This document shows, piece after piece, positions 1 to 7,638 of a stretch of DNA of 64,000 nucleotides; positions within the stretch are counted from its first letter, which is position 1; each line of letters opens with the position of its first letter. The notes below the pieces were generated by a model that saw only the letters and a list, made by a program, of their open reading frames with translations, ran no database searches and was not told the DNA's origin. A program made the position numbers and the translations under genes. The DNA is taken from assembly GCF_015056685.1 (NCBI RefSeq), contig NZ_SVFW01000006.1:68516-132515 (forward strand), in the 5' to 3' direction. This DNA comes from Butyrivibrio sp. (lineage in GTDB: Bacteria > Bacillota > Clostridia > Lachnospirales > Lachnospiraceae).

Positions 1-1305
1 AAGGCTAATGTGATTTAAATATGATCTTTTGCTAGGTGCTGCAAGTTTTTCAAGGATGTTTGGTGTATATTCTACAAGGTTTAAAGTTGGCTCTACAGGA
101 ACGTTGTAGGTCTTATAAACCTTAAGTGGCATCCATGCGTAGTCATAGATCATATCTATATCTGTTATATCATTAACATGATTTTTACCATCTTTATAGG
201 TTAAAGTATGGCTGTCACCACAATTCCAATCCCATGAAGTTGTGACTGCGTTGTCCATTAGAATACTTCCGGCGCTCATCCAGTATCCCATGCTGTGATC
301 TTCATCAGTGTTCATGTAGAAGCAGGCATAACCTGGGTTTGTAGTTTCAAGCTGTGCACCGGCTGAATTAAATGTAATAGTGTCATTTTCATCAATTTCA
401 AAATCTTCAGAGTAGAAAAGACCTATTTCTGAGAAGTTGTGCTCAACATGTATTTTAACCATGTTTCCGGATTTTTCAGCGGCTTCTTCAATAGTGTAGG
501 AACTGCCGATTGCAAATACAGCGTTTTCATCTGCGTTCTTTTCTACAGAAGCTTTAGCAGGATTATTGTAATAAGTGTTGATTGTATTGTTGTACTGTTC
601 TACAGAAGTGTATCCAACTGCCTTGATTCTTTCTTCCATTGCAAGGTCTTTTTCATACTGTGCAAGATTTTCTTCGTACTGTGCCTGAAGTCTTTCATTT
701 TCTTGCTGAACTTCCTCGGCCTTTTCAAGTTCGGCTTGGTTATTAGCTTCTATTTCTTCATTTCTTTTTTCAGTATCAACTACAGCCTGTTCATATTCGG
801 CATCGACTGCCTTGTTGTATTCATCAACCTGCTGGTTGTAATTCTCAGCTTCCTGGTTGTACTGGCGGATCTTGTCGTTATCAAGTTCGCCTTCAATCTC
901 AGGCTTTGTAGGTTCTACAGGGGCAGAAGCTGCGCTTTCTGGTGTTCCATTGTTTTCTTCACTCTGTGCATTTTCATTATTTTCTGTCTCATCGCCTGCG
1001 TCATTGTCATTGGTATCGGATTCATTAACGTCTGCTTCATCATTTGAAGCATTTTCTTCGTCGTTCTCGTTATTTTCATTATTATTGTTGTTTTCAGCAG
1101 CTTCGTTGTTTTCATTTTCTTCGTTGTTTTCACCGGCATCACCGTTCTCATTGCTGTCGTTTGTTTCTTCTTCATTTTCCTGCTGTTCATCTGCGGCGTA
1201 GGACTTAAGACTCATTCCTGCAGCTGATGAAAAAGATACAGCGGCTGAAAGGAAAATGATCATCATGTTCTTTAATTTGTGGTTCCAAAAATTTTTTCTC
1301 ATCAT
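1..1305 (-). CDS. Secreted Asn/Glu-rich coiled-coil surface protein, cut by window edge
   Basis: This long frame is open to the left window edge, so the C-terminus is missing; 435 codons are visible. It starts at the ATG at 1305 (a second ATG follows directly) behind a GAGGGTGA-type ribosome site. The N-terminus is a basic stretch, a hydrophobic segment with MMIIFLSAAVSF, and a likely signal-peptidase site near SYAA. Then come about 100 residues of extreme Asn/Glu/Asp composition, a helical region (about residues 140-215) with Tyr-Asn-Gln-rich periodicity such as YNQQVDEYNKAVDAEYEQAV, and a globular Trp/Tyr-containing region. The helical part resembles the alanine-rich helix of streptococcal antigen I/II adhesins in style only. 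Role inferred: an exported surface or adhesin-like protein. Anchor type cannot be seen because the end is absent. Confidence 0.8.
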   Translation of the reverse strand, partial: MMRKNFWNHKLKNMMIIFLSAAVSFSSAAGMSLKSYAADEQQENEEETNDSNENGDAGENNEENENNEAAENNNNNENNENDEENASNDEADVNESDTNDNDAGDETENNENAQSEENNGTPESAASAPVEPTKPEIEGELDNDKIRQYNQEAENYNQQVDEYNKAVDAEYEQAVVDTEKRNEEIEANNQAELEKAEEVQQENERLQAQYEENLAQYEKDLAMEERIKAVGYTSVEQYNNTINTYYNNPAKASVEKNADENAVFAIGSSYTIEEAAEKSGNMVKIHVEHNFSEIGLFYSEDFEIDENDTITFNSAGAQLETTNPGYACFYMNTDEDHSMGYWMSAGSILMDNAVTTSWDWNCGDSHTLTYKDGKNHVNDITDIDMIYDYAWMPLKVYKTYNVPVEPTLNLVEYTPNILEKLAAPSKRSYLNHISL

Positions 1306-1368
1306 AACATTCACCCTCACCTTTCGTTTATATGTGCGTTTCACCCTTTTGTTAGGGTCATAATAACA

Positions 1369-1404
1369 AGAGCACAATCATAAAAATAATCATAATTGCG
1401 CTCT
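1369..1404 (-). terminator. Probable terminator hairpin after the DUF4250 gene
   Basis: AGAGCACAAT (1369-1378) and ATTGCGCTCT (1395-1404) pair over 9 of 10 positions around a 16-nt AT-rich loop. On the minus strand the stem is followed by a T-rich stretch. It lies between the small minus-strand gene at 1486-1668 and the next minus-strand gene. Confidence 0.4.
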
Positions 1405-1485
1405 GAAATGTTTATTAACCAAATGTTTATGATGACTTAATTTTCTTTATTTTTGGGTTATATTTTGTATTGAATTTTTAGAAAA

Positions 1486-1668
1486 TCAAGAAAATTTATT
1501 GTTGACTTTATCGTATATATAGCCGATACCTTTTAGTTTAGATACAATATCTTGTAATTCATCATTTGAAATATCGAGGCCTTCCTGAAGAGCTTCAAGG
1601 CTTCCATATTCATCTCGAAGTTTCATGTTTATAAAGCTAAGTAGCATTACAGGGTCCTGTGGAATCAT
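1486..1668 (-). CDS. DUF4250 family small protein
   Basis: This 60-residue protein begins MIPQDPVMLLSFINMKLRDE and ends with a helical region including LDISNDELQDIVSKLKGIGY. The conserved MIPxDPVMLLSFxNxKLRD opening and length fit the DUF4250 family, common in Lachnospiraceae and of unknown function. A longer reading frame extends upstream to 1758, but the ATG at 1668 has AAGGAGA six bases upstream, so it is preferred. The second half could form a small winged-helix-like fold; that is a guess from the helical pattern. It stands alone between two divergently placed transcription units. Confidence 0.85.
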   Translation of the reverse strand: MIPQDPVMLLSFINMKLRDEYGSLEALQEGLDISNDELQDIVSKLKGIGYIYDKVNNKFS

Positions 1669-1818
1669 GATCTTTCTCCTTTGTTTGTATGTTCTGTGAT
1701 TATGGCATTTTGGCCATGCTGCATTTAACAGTTTATCATTCTGTTTTTTTATCAGCAAGAATAAGCATTTTTAGCCACCCAACATATTGGTTAAAATTTT
1801 ATAAATTACCACATCATG

Positions 1819-1848
1819 TTGAAACGCCCGAAAATAAAGGTGTATAAT
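1819..1848 (+). promoter_or_regulatory. Sigma-A-type promoter of the exopolysaccharide operon
   Basis: TTGAAA at 1819-1824 and TATAAT at 1843-1848 are separated by 18 bp, a near-consensus housekeeping promoter about 60 bp upstream of the first operon gene at 1911. Confidence 0.65.
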
Positions 1849-1910
1849 TATTTTGATATATCATATATTTTTGTGCGGTCATTCGAAAAAGCTAAAAAGG
1901 TAGATATTAA

Positions 1911-2636
1911 ATGCAAACTTGTATTGATATTCATTGTCATGTAATGCCTGGAGTTGATGATGGTTCACCGGATATGGAAACGAGCCTGAAAATGCTGCAG
2001 ATAGCTGAAAAGGATGGCATTGTGGCCATGATCCTGACGCCGCATCATAAGCCTATGCATCATAATGTAAGCCCTGCCCACAACGCATCTTACAAAGATT
2101 CTCTTAAAAGCAAAGCCAAAGATCTTGGATTAAAAATAAAGCTTTATTCCGGAAACGAAATATATTACAGCGAAAAGGTTCTTGAAGAGCTCGAAGAGGG
2201 TAAGATATGTACTCTGGCTGGATCTGATTATGTCCTTGTTGAGTTTCATCCAACCAATCCCTATAAAGCGATTCATAATGCAGTTTATCAGTTACTTGGA
2301 GCGGGATATATTCCTATTATTGCCCATGTTGAAAGATACAGCGACATAGTATCGCATCCATCCTATGTAGAAGAACTCATAGGTATGGGGTGCTATATAC
2401 AGGTGAATGCTTCCAGTGTAATGGGTAAATATGGTTTTGGTATAGCTCATTTTACTAAGAAGTTATTGAAAAAACATCTGGTCCATTTTGTGGCCACTGA
2501 TGCACACGATACAAACAAAAGGGCGCCGCATTTACAGGACTGCAGGAACTATGTGGATAAGAAAATAGGCGCTGATTATGGTCAAAAGATTTTTTGCGAT
2601 AATCCATTAAGCGTTTTAAAAAATGAAGTGATATAA
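1911..2636 (+). CDS. CpsB/CapC-type PHP-domain tyrosine phosphatase
   Basis: This 241-residue protein has the features of the metal-dependent PHP-fold phosphatases (CpsB, YwqE) that dephosphorylate the tyrosine kinase of capsule and exopolysaccharide operons. The first metal motif HCH is at residues 8-10, followed by PGVDDGSPD (residues 13-21). TPHH, GNEIYY, AHVERY and the late ATDAHD supply the remaining metal ligands. Length matches the family (about 240-255). It is the first gene of the operon and lies just upstream of its expected partners, the chain-length regulator and kinase. The expected substrate is the phosphorylated Tyr cluster of the kinase encoded at 3415-4239. Confidence in family is high; the exact substrate is inferred from context. 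Confidence 0.92.
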   Translation: MQTCIDIHCHVMPGVDDGSPDMETSLKMLQIAEKDGIVAMILTPHHKPMHHNVSPAHNASYKDSLKSKAKDLGLKIKLYSGNEIYYSEKVLEELEEGKICTLAGSDYVLVEFHPTNPYKAIHNAVYQLLGAGYIPIIAHVERYSDIVSHPSYVEELIGMGCYIQVNASSVMGKYGFGIAHFTKKLLKKHLVHFVATDAHDTNKRAPHLQDCRNYVDKKIGADYGQKIFCDNPLSVLKNEVI

Positions 2637-2674
2637 ACTGTGCAGCTGATAACAAGTATCAGGGGAGATTTAGT

Positions 2675-3403
2675 GTGAACAAGAGAGATGACATCATCGA
2701 AATTAATCTTGGGGAATTGTTTGCAATCCTTTTGGGGAGAGCTTTTGTGATCATAACCGCCGGAATCTTTTTTGCCCTGGCGGGACTGTTCGTCAGCAAA
2801 TTTGTGCTTCACCCTGTATATGAATCGACAACCAAGATTTATATCCTGAACAAAGAAGAAAACCAGACAGTTACGTATTCTGATGTGCAGATATCCACAC
2901 AGCTCACACAGGACTACGCTGAACTTATAAAGAGCAGATATGTTTTGGAAGAGGTTATCCAAAGGCTCAATCTGATAGAGATGGATTATAAAGACCTCTC
3001 AGATGTTTTAAAGGTTGATACACCTTCTGACACCAGAATTGTTGCAATTACAGTAAGAGACGAAGATCCTCTGATGGCAATGAAGATTGCAAACTGTATC
3101 CGTGAAGTTGCAAGTGAACATATCACAAACGTTATGGATATTGACGCCATCAATGTGGCAGAGACAGCCAATGTTCCCACAGAAAAGGCAAGCCCCAGCG
3201 TAGGCAGATGGACAGTTTTTTCAGGATTTATCGGAGCGGTTATAGTAGCGTTTTTTGTAATACTTGGTTACCTTCTTGATGACACAATAAAGAGCAATGA
3301 CGATGTGGAGAGATATCTTGGACTTAGTACACTGGCGCTTGTTCCACTGACTTTAGAGGAACAGGATAAAAAGAAAAATAAGAAAAAAGCAAAGAAGAAG
3401 TAA
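2675..3403 (+). CDS. Wzz/YveK-type polysaccharide chain-length regulator (CpsC-like)
   Basis: This 242-residue protein has two membrane segments (about residues 18-42 and 182-205) enclosing an extracytoplasmic domain with the sequence GLFVSKFVLHPVYESTTKIY near the first one. This is the Wzz fold found in bacterial co-polymerases. In Gram-positive systems it is a separate subunit that activates the BY-kinase encoded next. The C-terminus ends in a very Lys-rich tail (KKKNKKKAKKK) facing the cytoplasm. The start is GTG at 2675, with AGGGGAG seven bases upstream. It is followed by the kinase after 11 bp, so the two are probably co-translated as a functional pair controlling polymer length. Confidence 0.93.
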   Translation: MNKRDDIIEINLGELFAILLGRAFVIITAGIFFALAGLFVSKFVLHPVYESTTKIYILNKEENQTVTYSDVQISTQLTQDYAELIKSRYVLEEVIQRLNLIEMDYKDLSDVLKVDTPSDTRIVAITVRDEDPLMAMKIANCIREVASEHITNVMDIDAINVAETANVPTEKASPSVGRWTVFSGFIGAVIVAFFVILGYLLDDTIKSNDDVERYLGLSTLALVPLTLEEQDKKKNKKKAKKK

Positions 3404-3414
3404 ATGGGGGATTT

Positions 3415-4239
3415 ATGCAGAACGCGAAGCTTCATTTTAGCCAGTCAGAGAATAATTATCAGATAAAAGAAGCCTATAAGACCTTGCGAAGCAATATTGA
3501 GTTCAGCGGCCAGAATGTGAGGATCATCTCAGTTACCAGCTGTACTCCCGGTGAAGGGAAGACAACTGTAGCCATGGCTCTTGCAAGAGCCTTTGCTGAG
3601 GCAGGTAAAAAGACTATTTTGGTTGACGCGGATATGAGAAAGTCAGTCCTTGTGGGAAGATACAGGACAGGTTCTGTTAGACTTGGACTTACTCATTGTC
3701 TTGTTGGAAGAGAGAGACTTTCAAGTGTTATCTGTGAGACGGATACGCCCAATCTTTACGTTGTATTTAGTGGACCTGTTCCGCCGAACCCCAGTGAGCT
3801 TTTGGGCGGAAGAATCTTTGAAAAGGTCCTTGAGAATATGAAGCAGGTCTTTGACTATGTGATCATAGACACGCCGCCCCTTGGAAGCGTTATTGATGCG
3901 GCAGTTGTCTCGAAGCAATGCGATGGCACTGTAATGGTGATCGAGAGCAATTCCATAAGTTATAGATTTGCCCAAAGGGTAAAAGACCAGCTGGATAAAG
4001 CAGGGGCAAAGATTCTTGGAGTTGTACTTAATAAAGTTGATATTTCAGGAAAAGGCTACTACGGCCACTATGGAAATTATTACGGCAAATACTACGGCAA
4101 GTATTATGGCAAATACTATGGAAACGGAGAGGATACAGCTGACAAGCAGGTTCGCCCAAAGGCAGCAGAACCGGCACCTCCGGACGATGATGACCTTGAT
4201 GAACTTAACTATCTTGCCGGAGTTACAAGAAAAGACTGA
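3415..4239 (+). CDS. CpsD/CapB-type bacterial tyrosine kinase
   Basis: This 274-residue BY-kinase carries the Walker A motif CTPGEGKTT (about residues 43-51), the Walker A' motif ILVDADMR (68-75) and the Walker B region VIIDTPP (149-155). The upstream EAYKTLRSNIEF signature is typical of these kinases. A tyrosine cluster lies around residues 215-240 and contains repeated GKYY units, followed by an acidic proline-containing tail. In this family the tail is autophosphorylated and controls polysaccharide assembly; the phosphatase at 1911-2636 would reverse this. The Tyr cluster is unusually regular (see findings). It sits between its activator and an anchored Ig-like protein. Confidence 0.94.
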   Translation: MQNAKLHFSQSENNYQIKEAYKTLRSNIEFSGQNVRIISVTSCTPGEGKTTVAMALARAFAEAGKKTILVDADMRKSVLVGRYRTGSVRLGLTHCLVGRERLSSVICETDTPNLYVVFSGPVPPNPSELLGGRIFEKVLENMKQVFDYVIIDTPPLGSVIDAAVVSKQCDGTVMVIESNSISYRFAQRVKDQLDKAGAKILGVVLNKVDISGKGYYGHYGNYYGKYYGKYYGKYYGNGEDTADKQVRPKAAEPAPPDDDDLDELNYLAGVTRKD

Positions 4240-4251
4240 TTTTATGGGGAG

Positions 4252-4731
4252 ATGCAGGTGAAAGGAAACATTTTAGGTATTTTTTTTACCATATTAAGCG
4301 GGGTTCTGATAGCACTTATAGTGCTTGCTTATGGAAGAAGCGACAGGATGGCACCGGAGTTCAGATTCTCAGCCCTTAATCTGACTTACGACTCCGAGAC
4401 TACAGACAAAGACTTGCTAGTTGGCATAAATGCGTATGATTCCAGAGATGGAGATCTTACACAGAGAATTGTAGTTGAGAAGGTGGTGCTCAACAGGGAT
4501 GCCGGAACAGCGGTTGTGTACTATGCTGTTGCGGACTATAGCGGGAATGTGACAAAACAGTCCAGAGTATTTCCGGCAGATATAAAAGATATTGATAACA
4601 ATGGAGATGCTGTGGATGTTATGGAGGATGGTCTTTTCCCTGATATGTTATCGGGCGATAAGATGGAAGCCGGCGAAGAAAGCAGTGAGGGGGATTCTTT
4701 AGCGGGGGCATCAACAGAAACTGAAAACTAG
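4252..4731 (+). CDS. Membrane-anchored protein with an Ig-like (DUF5011/HYR-like) domain
   Basis: This 159-residue protein has one N-terminal membrane segment (about residues 7-27) and a short exported domain. The domain contains DSRDGDLTQRIVVEKV and VVYYAVADYSGNVTKQSRVF, the DGDLT...YxAxDxSGN pattern of DUF5011/HYR-type immunoglobulin-like folds. The tail is acidic, rich in Asp, Glu and Ser. The start at 4252 follows ATGGGGAG. It lies inside the exopolysaccharide operon between the kinase and the LCP protein, so a structural or scaffolding role in polymer export or attachment is inferred. No catalytic motif is visible. The family assignment rests on pattern only and is moderate. Confidence 0.7.
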   Translation: MQVKGNILGIFFTILSGVLIALIVLAYGRSDRMAPEFRFSALNLTYDSETTDKDLLVGINAYDSRDGDLTQRIVVEKVVLNRDAGTAVVYYAVADYSGNVTKQSRVFPADIKDIDNNGDAVDVMEDGLFPDMLSGDKMEAGEESSEGDSLAGASTETEN

Positions 4732-4743
4732 GAGCGATAGCAA

Positions 4744-5802
4744 ATGCGAGGAGCAGGAAAGGTTTTTCTCATAATCTGGGCTGTGCTTATGACCATTACT
4801 ACACTTGGTCTTGCCGGATTTGAGGCAATGAGAATACTTGGAAAATCGAATCTTGACTCTAAATCTGCGACGTCAACACCAATGATGGCGCAGACGGATA
4901 TGTCTGTCTCTGAAAGCACAGATGCTTACTGGGAAGAAGATTGGGTACCTTACAACGGAAATGTCTATGATTACAACGATGACATAATAACTTTTTTGAT
5001 AATGGGAATCGACAAGGACGACGAAACTGTGGTCAAGGTTGCGGAAGGAACTGATGGAGGCCAGGCGGATGCACTGTTTCTTTTGGTACTAAATCCTCGT
5101 GACCAGTCCATAAAAGTAATTGGAATCAACAGAAACAGCATGACCGATATAGATGTTTACGATGAATATGGAAGATATATGACTACTGTTATAGCTCAGA
5201 TCGCGACCCAGCATGGCTTTGGAGACGGCATGGAAGAGAGCTGTAACTATCAGGTCAAAGCTGTTTCAAATATGTTTTACCAGCTCCCGATACATGGTTA
5301 TGCGGCCATAAACATGAGCGCCATCCCAACTATAAATGATCAGGTTGGAGGTGTAGATGTAACAGTTCTGGAGGACCTTACCAAATGGGATAAAACGCTG
5401 AAGGAGGGGGCTCAGGTCCATCTGGAAGGCGACAGTGCTTTTTACTATGTTAAAGCAAGAGATGTACATGTCTTTGGCTCCAATGAAAACAGGCTTGAGA
5501 GGCAGAGGCAGTATCTTGAAGGATTTATAGAAGCTGCAAGAGAGACCACGAAAGAGAATAACAACGCGGCAGTGGATCTCTTTACAGCCATAAGCAGCAA
5601 AATGGTTACCAATATAAGTGCAGATGAAATAAGCTATCTGGCACCATATATTTCTTCATTCAGTTTTAGCTCTGATGACATTATTACCATAAAGGGCGAA
5701 AACGTGAAAAATGGAAAGTTTGAAGAGTTTTATGTGGATGATGATGACCTGTACAAAACAATATTAGAAGTTTTTTATGAAAAAGTTGATGTTGTGGGCT
5801 AA
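4744..5802 (+). CDS. LytR-CpsA-Psr (LCP) family cell-wall polymer ligase
   Basis: The protein has 352 residues: an N-terminal membrane anchor (about 7-27) and an extracytoplasmic LCP domain. LCP landmarks include FLIMGIDKDDE at the start of the domain, the Arg-bearing INRNSMTDI, INDQVGGVDVTV, and YYVKARDVHVFGSNENRLERQRQYLEGF. LCP enzymes transfer undecaprenyl-linked glycopolymers to peptidoglycan or other acceptors. Within this operon it is the best candidate to attach the polysaccharide to the wall. It follows the Ig-like gene by 12 bp and precedes the sortase-like lipoprotein by 4 bp. Family confidence is high; the polymer it attaches is inferred. Confidence 0.92.
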   Translation: MRGAGKVFLIIWAVLMTITTLGLAGFEAMRILGKSNLDSKSATSTPMMAQTDMSVSESTDAYWEEDWVPYNGNVYDYNDDIITFLIMGIDKDDETVVKVAEGTDGGQADALFLLVLNPRDQSIKVIGINRNSMTDIDVYDEYGRYMTTVIAQIATQHGFGDGMEESCNYQVKAVSNMFYQLPIHGYAAINMSAIPTINDQVGGVDVTVLEDLTKWDKTLKEGAQVHLEGDSAFYYVKARDVHVFGSNENRLERQRQYLEGFIEAARETTKENNNAAVDLFTAISSKMVTNISADEISYLAPYISSFSFSSDDIITIKGENVKNGKFEEFYVDDDDLYKTILEVFYEKVDVVG

Positions 5803-5806
5803 ATAA

Positions 5807-6568
5807 ATGGATAAAACTAGACGATATATAGTTAGGAAAGCTCTTATAAGTCTTTTTTTGACAATTCTTTTTCTGTTTATGCTTGCAGGATGTGGTCAAA
5901 AAGAGGAAATTGTCAGTACTTCAGAAGAAGGCGGACCGATCATTGATTTCGAAAAATTAAAAAAGGAGAACGGAGATATATTTGCATGGATATATGTTCC
6001 GGGAACGCCGATCAATGGTCCAATCCTTCAAAATGCAGATGGTGATGACAGTTTTTACGCAAGTCATAATGTGGCAAAAGAACCGGATGCAAAAGGGTGC
6101 TTTTACATAGAAGCCGCTAATATGGCAAATATGTGCGATTTTAATGAAGTTGTCCACGGGGTACCGACGGAGGAGCTTAGTAAGTTCCTTGACAGGAGCT
6201 ATTTTGAAGAGCAGCAGTACATACATGTATATATGGAGGGAAATGCCCTCATTTATTACATAATGGCTGCTTATACAAGAGAGAATACAAGACTCTTGGA
6301 ACAATATGACTTTTCCTATGCGTCAGGGTGCCAGCAGTTTATTGATGAGATTTATTCCGGCAGGACCATGAACAAGAATATAAGGTCAGGATGGGAGACG
6401 GGCCTTGAGCCCAGCCATTTTCTTTTGACACTTACATCGGATGACAGCGACAGGCAAATTGTGGTAATCGGGTGTCTTGTTGGAGATGCGGCAGGAAAGA
6501 TTGACAGAGAAATCGACTGGGGAGATCCGGAAGAGGACTTTTCCACAATAGGTTGGAGCAAGCCTTAA
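5807..6568 (+). CDS. Class B sortase-like lipoprotein lacking catalytic His and Cys
   Basis: This 253-residue protein starts with a lipoprotein signal ending LFMLAGC (Cys29). The rest follows the class B sortase fold: FEKLKKENGDIFAWIYVPGT, INGPILQ, then the beta-strand corresponding to the NTVIYGHN motif and the one bearing LTLSTC. Here the first motif reads NEVVHGVP (113-120), so the catalytic-His position is Val119. The second reads LTLTSDD (207-213), so the catalytic Cys is Asp212. An Arg (216) remains near the expected place. The gene is intact and tightly packed in the operon, so this is probably a repurposed non-enzymatic binding protein rather than a pseudogene. Confidence 0.8.
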   Translation: MDKTRRYIVRKALISLFLTILFLFMLAGCGQKEEIVSTSEEGGPIIDFEKLKKENGDIFAWIYVPGTPINGPILQNADGDDSFYASHNVAKEPDAKGCFYIEAANMANMCDFNEVVHGVPTEELSKFLDRSYFEEQQYIHVYMEGNALIYYIMAAYTRENTRLLEQYDFSYASGCQQFIDEIYSGRTMNKNIRSGWETGLEPSHFLLTLTSDDSDRQIVVIGCLVGDAAGKIDREIDWGDPEEDFSTIGWSKP

Positions 6569-6655
6569 AATGGCCAAAGAGCCACAGCTGGAGGGATCCA
6601 GATCAGATATAGATGGCTAAGTTGTGTTTTTGAAATTGTATGGAGGCAAATTATT

Positions 6656-7594
6656 ATGAAGAAAATTCTTGCTCTCACAGTTGCAGGTGTTTTGCTTGCA
6701 TGTTCATCACTAAGTGTGTGTGCAGCAGACGGTACCACCAATACGGGATCAAACAGTGTTACTACAGATGATCTGATGAAGCAGATTGAAGAACTGCAGA
6801 CAAAGCTTGAAAGTGCAATTAAAGAAAGTGAAACAAGCACCAGTGAGCAGGTTACAACTCTTAGGGAGAGCGTGGCTACTTTGAGAGAGAATGTTGTAAC
6901 TTTGCAGGAAAAAATACAGACTCTTAAAGAAGAAATAGCTACTCTTGAAAGCAGTGAGAATGCTAATACCGAAAAAATTGAGGAACTCACCACGAAGATG
7001 ACTGAGTATGAAGATGCCCTTGAGTCATATGAAGAGCAGCTATATGTAAACACTGCTCAGCTTGCAAGCCTTACTACTCAGGTTCAGAATCTTGCCAATG
7101 CGATTAATGCAGGCGGCGGAAAGAGCTCAGGCTCATCAGGTTCATCAGGAGGCTCAGGCGGAGGCGGAGGAAGTTCCTCATCTGCTAACGATTTTTATAA
7201 GAGAAATAATATAATCGGTTATGGTTCTACAATTGTTGGACAGGGCGGTCACGTTGAGATCAACGGTGGAAAGAGTAATGTAACATTTGTTCTTACTCCT
7301 GCTACAGGCGGACAGCTCACAGCAGCAACTAATTTCTCATCAGGACTTGGTGGAGAACTTCTTAATGTAGTTACTACAAGTTCTCCGGGGGCTTCATTTA
7401 AAACTGCAAAGGTTAATTTCTACGTAAGTGGAGTAAGTGCAGGCGACAACATCGCAGTATATCAGCTTCAGGGAAGTAAGTGGGTTCAGCTTCCTGTAGT
7501 TGAGACCAGAAAAGATCATGTTATTGTCAACATGACAAGACACGGCACAGTGGCATTTATAAGAGTTCCTGTTCTTGCATACGCAACGAACTGA
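6656..7594 (+). CDS. Secreted coiled-coil protein with Gly/Ser linker and unknown C-terminal domain
   Basis: The protein has 312 residues. A signal peptide (cleavage near VCAAD) is followed by a coiled coil (about residues 35-145) whose middle shows near-perfect heptads with TL at fixed positions: VATLREN, VVTLQEK, IQTLKEE, IATLESS. A low-complexity Gly/Ser linker (about 158-178) leads to a C-terminal beta-rich domain with INGGKSNVTFVLTPATGG and VNMTRHGTVAFIRVP. No cell-wall anchor motif is visible. Its place in the exopolysaccharide operon, after a sortase-like protein and before the initiating transferase, suggests an exported scaffold or polysaccharide-associated protein. I do not recognise the C-terminal domain. 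GGAGG lies ten bases before the ATG. Confidence 0.82.
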   Translation: MKKILALTVAGVLLACSSLSVCAADGTTNTGSNSVTTDDLMKQIEELQTKLESAIKESETSTSEQVTTLRESVATLRENVVTLQEKIQTLKEEIATLESSENANTEKIEELTTKMTEYEDALESYEEQLYVNTAQLASLTTQVQNLANAINAGGGKSSGSSGSSGGSGGGGGSSSSANDFYKRNNIIGYGSTIVGQGGHVEINGGKSNVTFVLTPATGGQLTAATNFSSGLGGELLNVVTTSSPGASFKTAKVNFYVSGVSAGDNIAVYQLQGSKWVQLPVVETRKDHVIVNMTRHGTVAFIRVPVLAYATN

Positions 7595-7638
7595 TAAAGG
7601 ATTAAGCTGTCATTTTTGACCTATGAGGGGGCTAATTT

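Noticed and set aside
439..1201. Long plus-strand open frames (202 and 114 residues)
   Set aside because: They lie antisense to the Asn/Glu-rich gene. Its GAA/AAC-rich codons read as Phe/Ser/Val-rich frames on the other strand; there is no ribosome site and no plausible protein.
5807..6568. Calling the sortase-like gene a pseudogene
   Set aside because: The frame is intact, the lipoprotein signal is good, spacing in the operon is tight, and only catalytic positions differ; repurposing fits better than decay.
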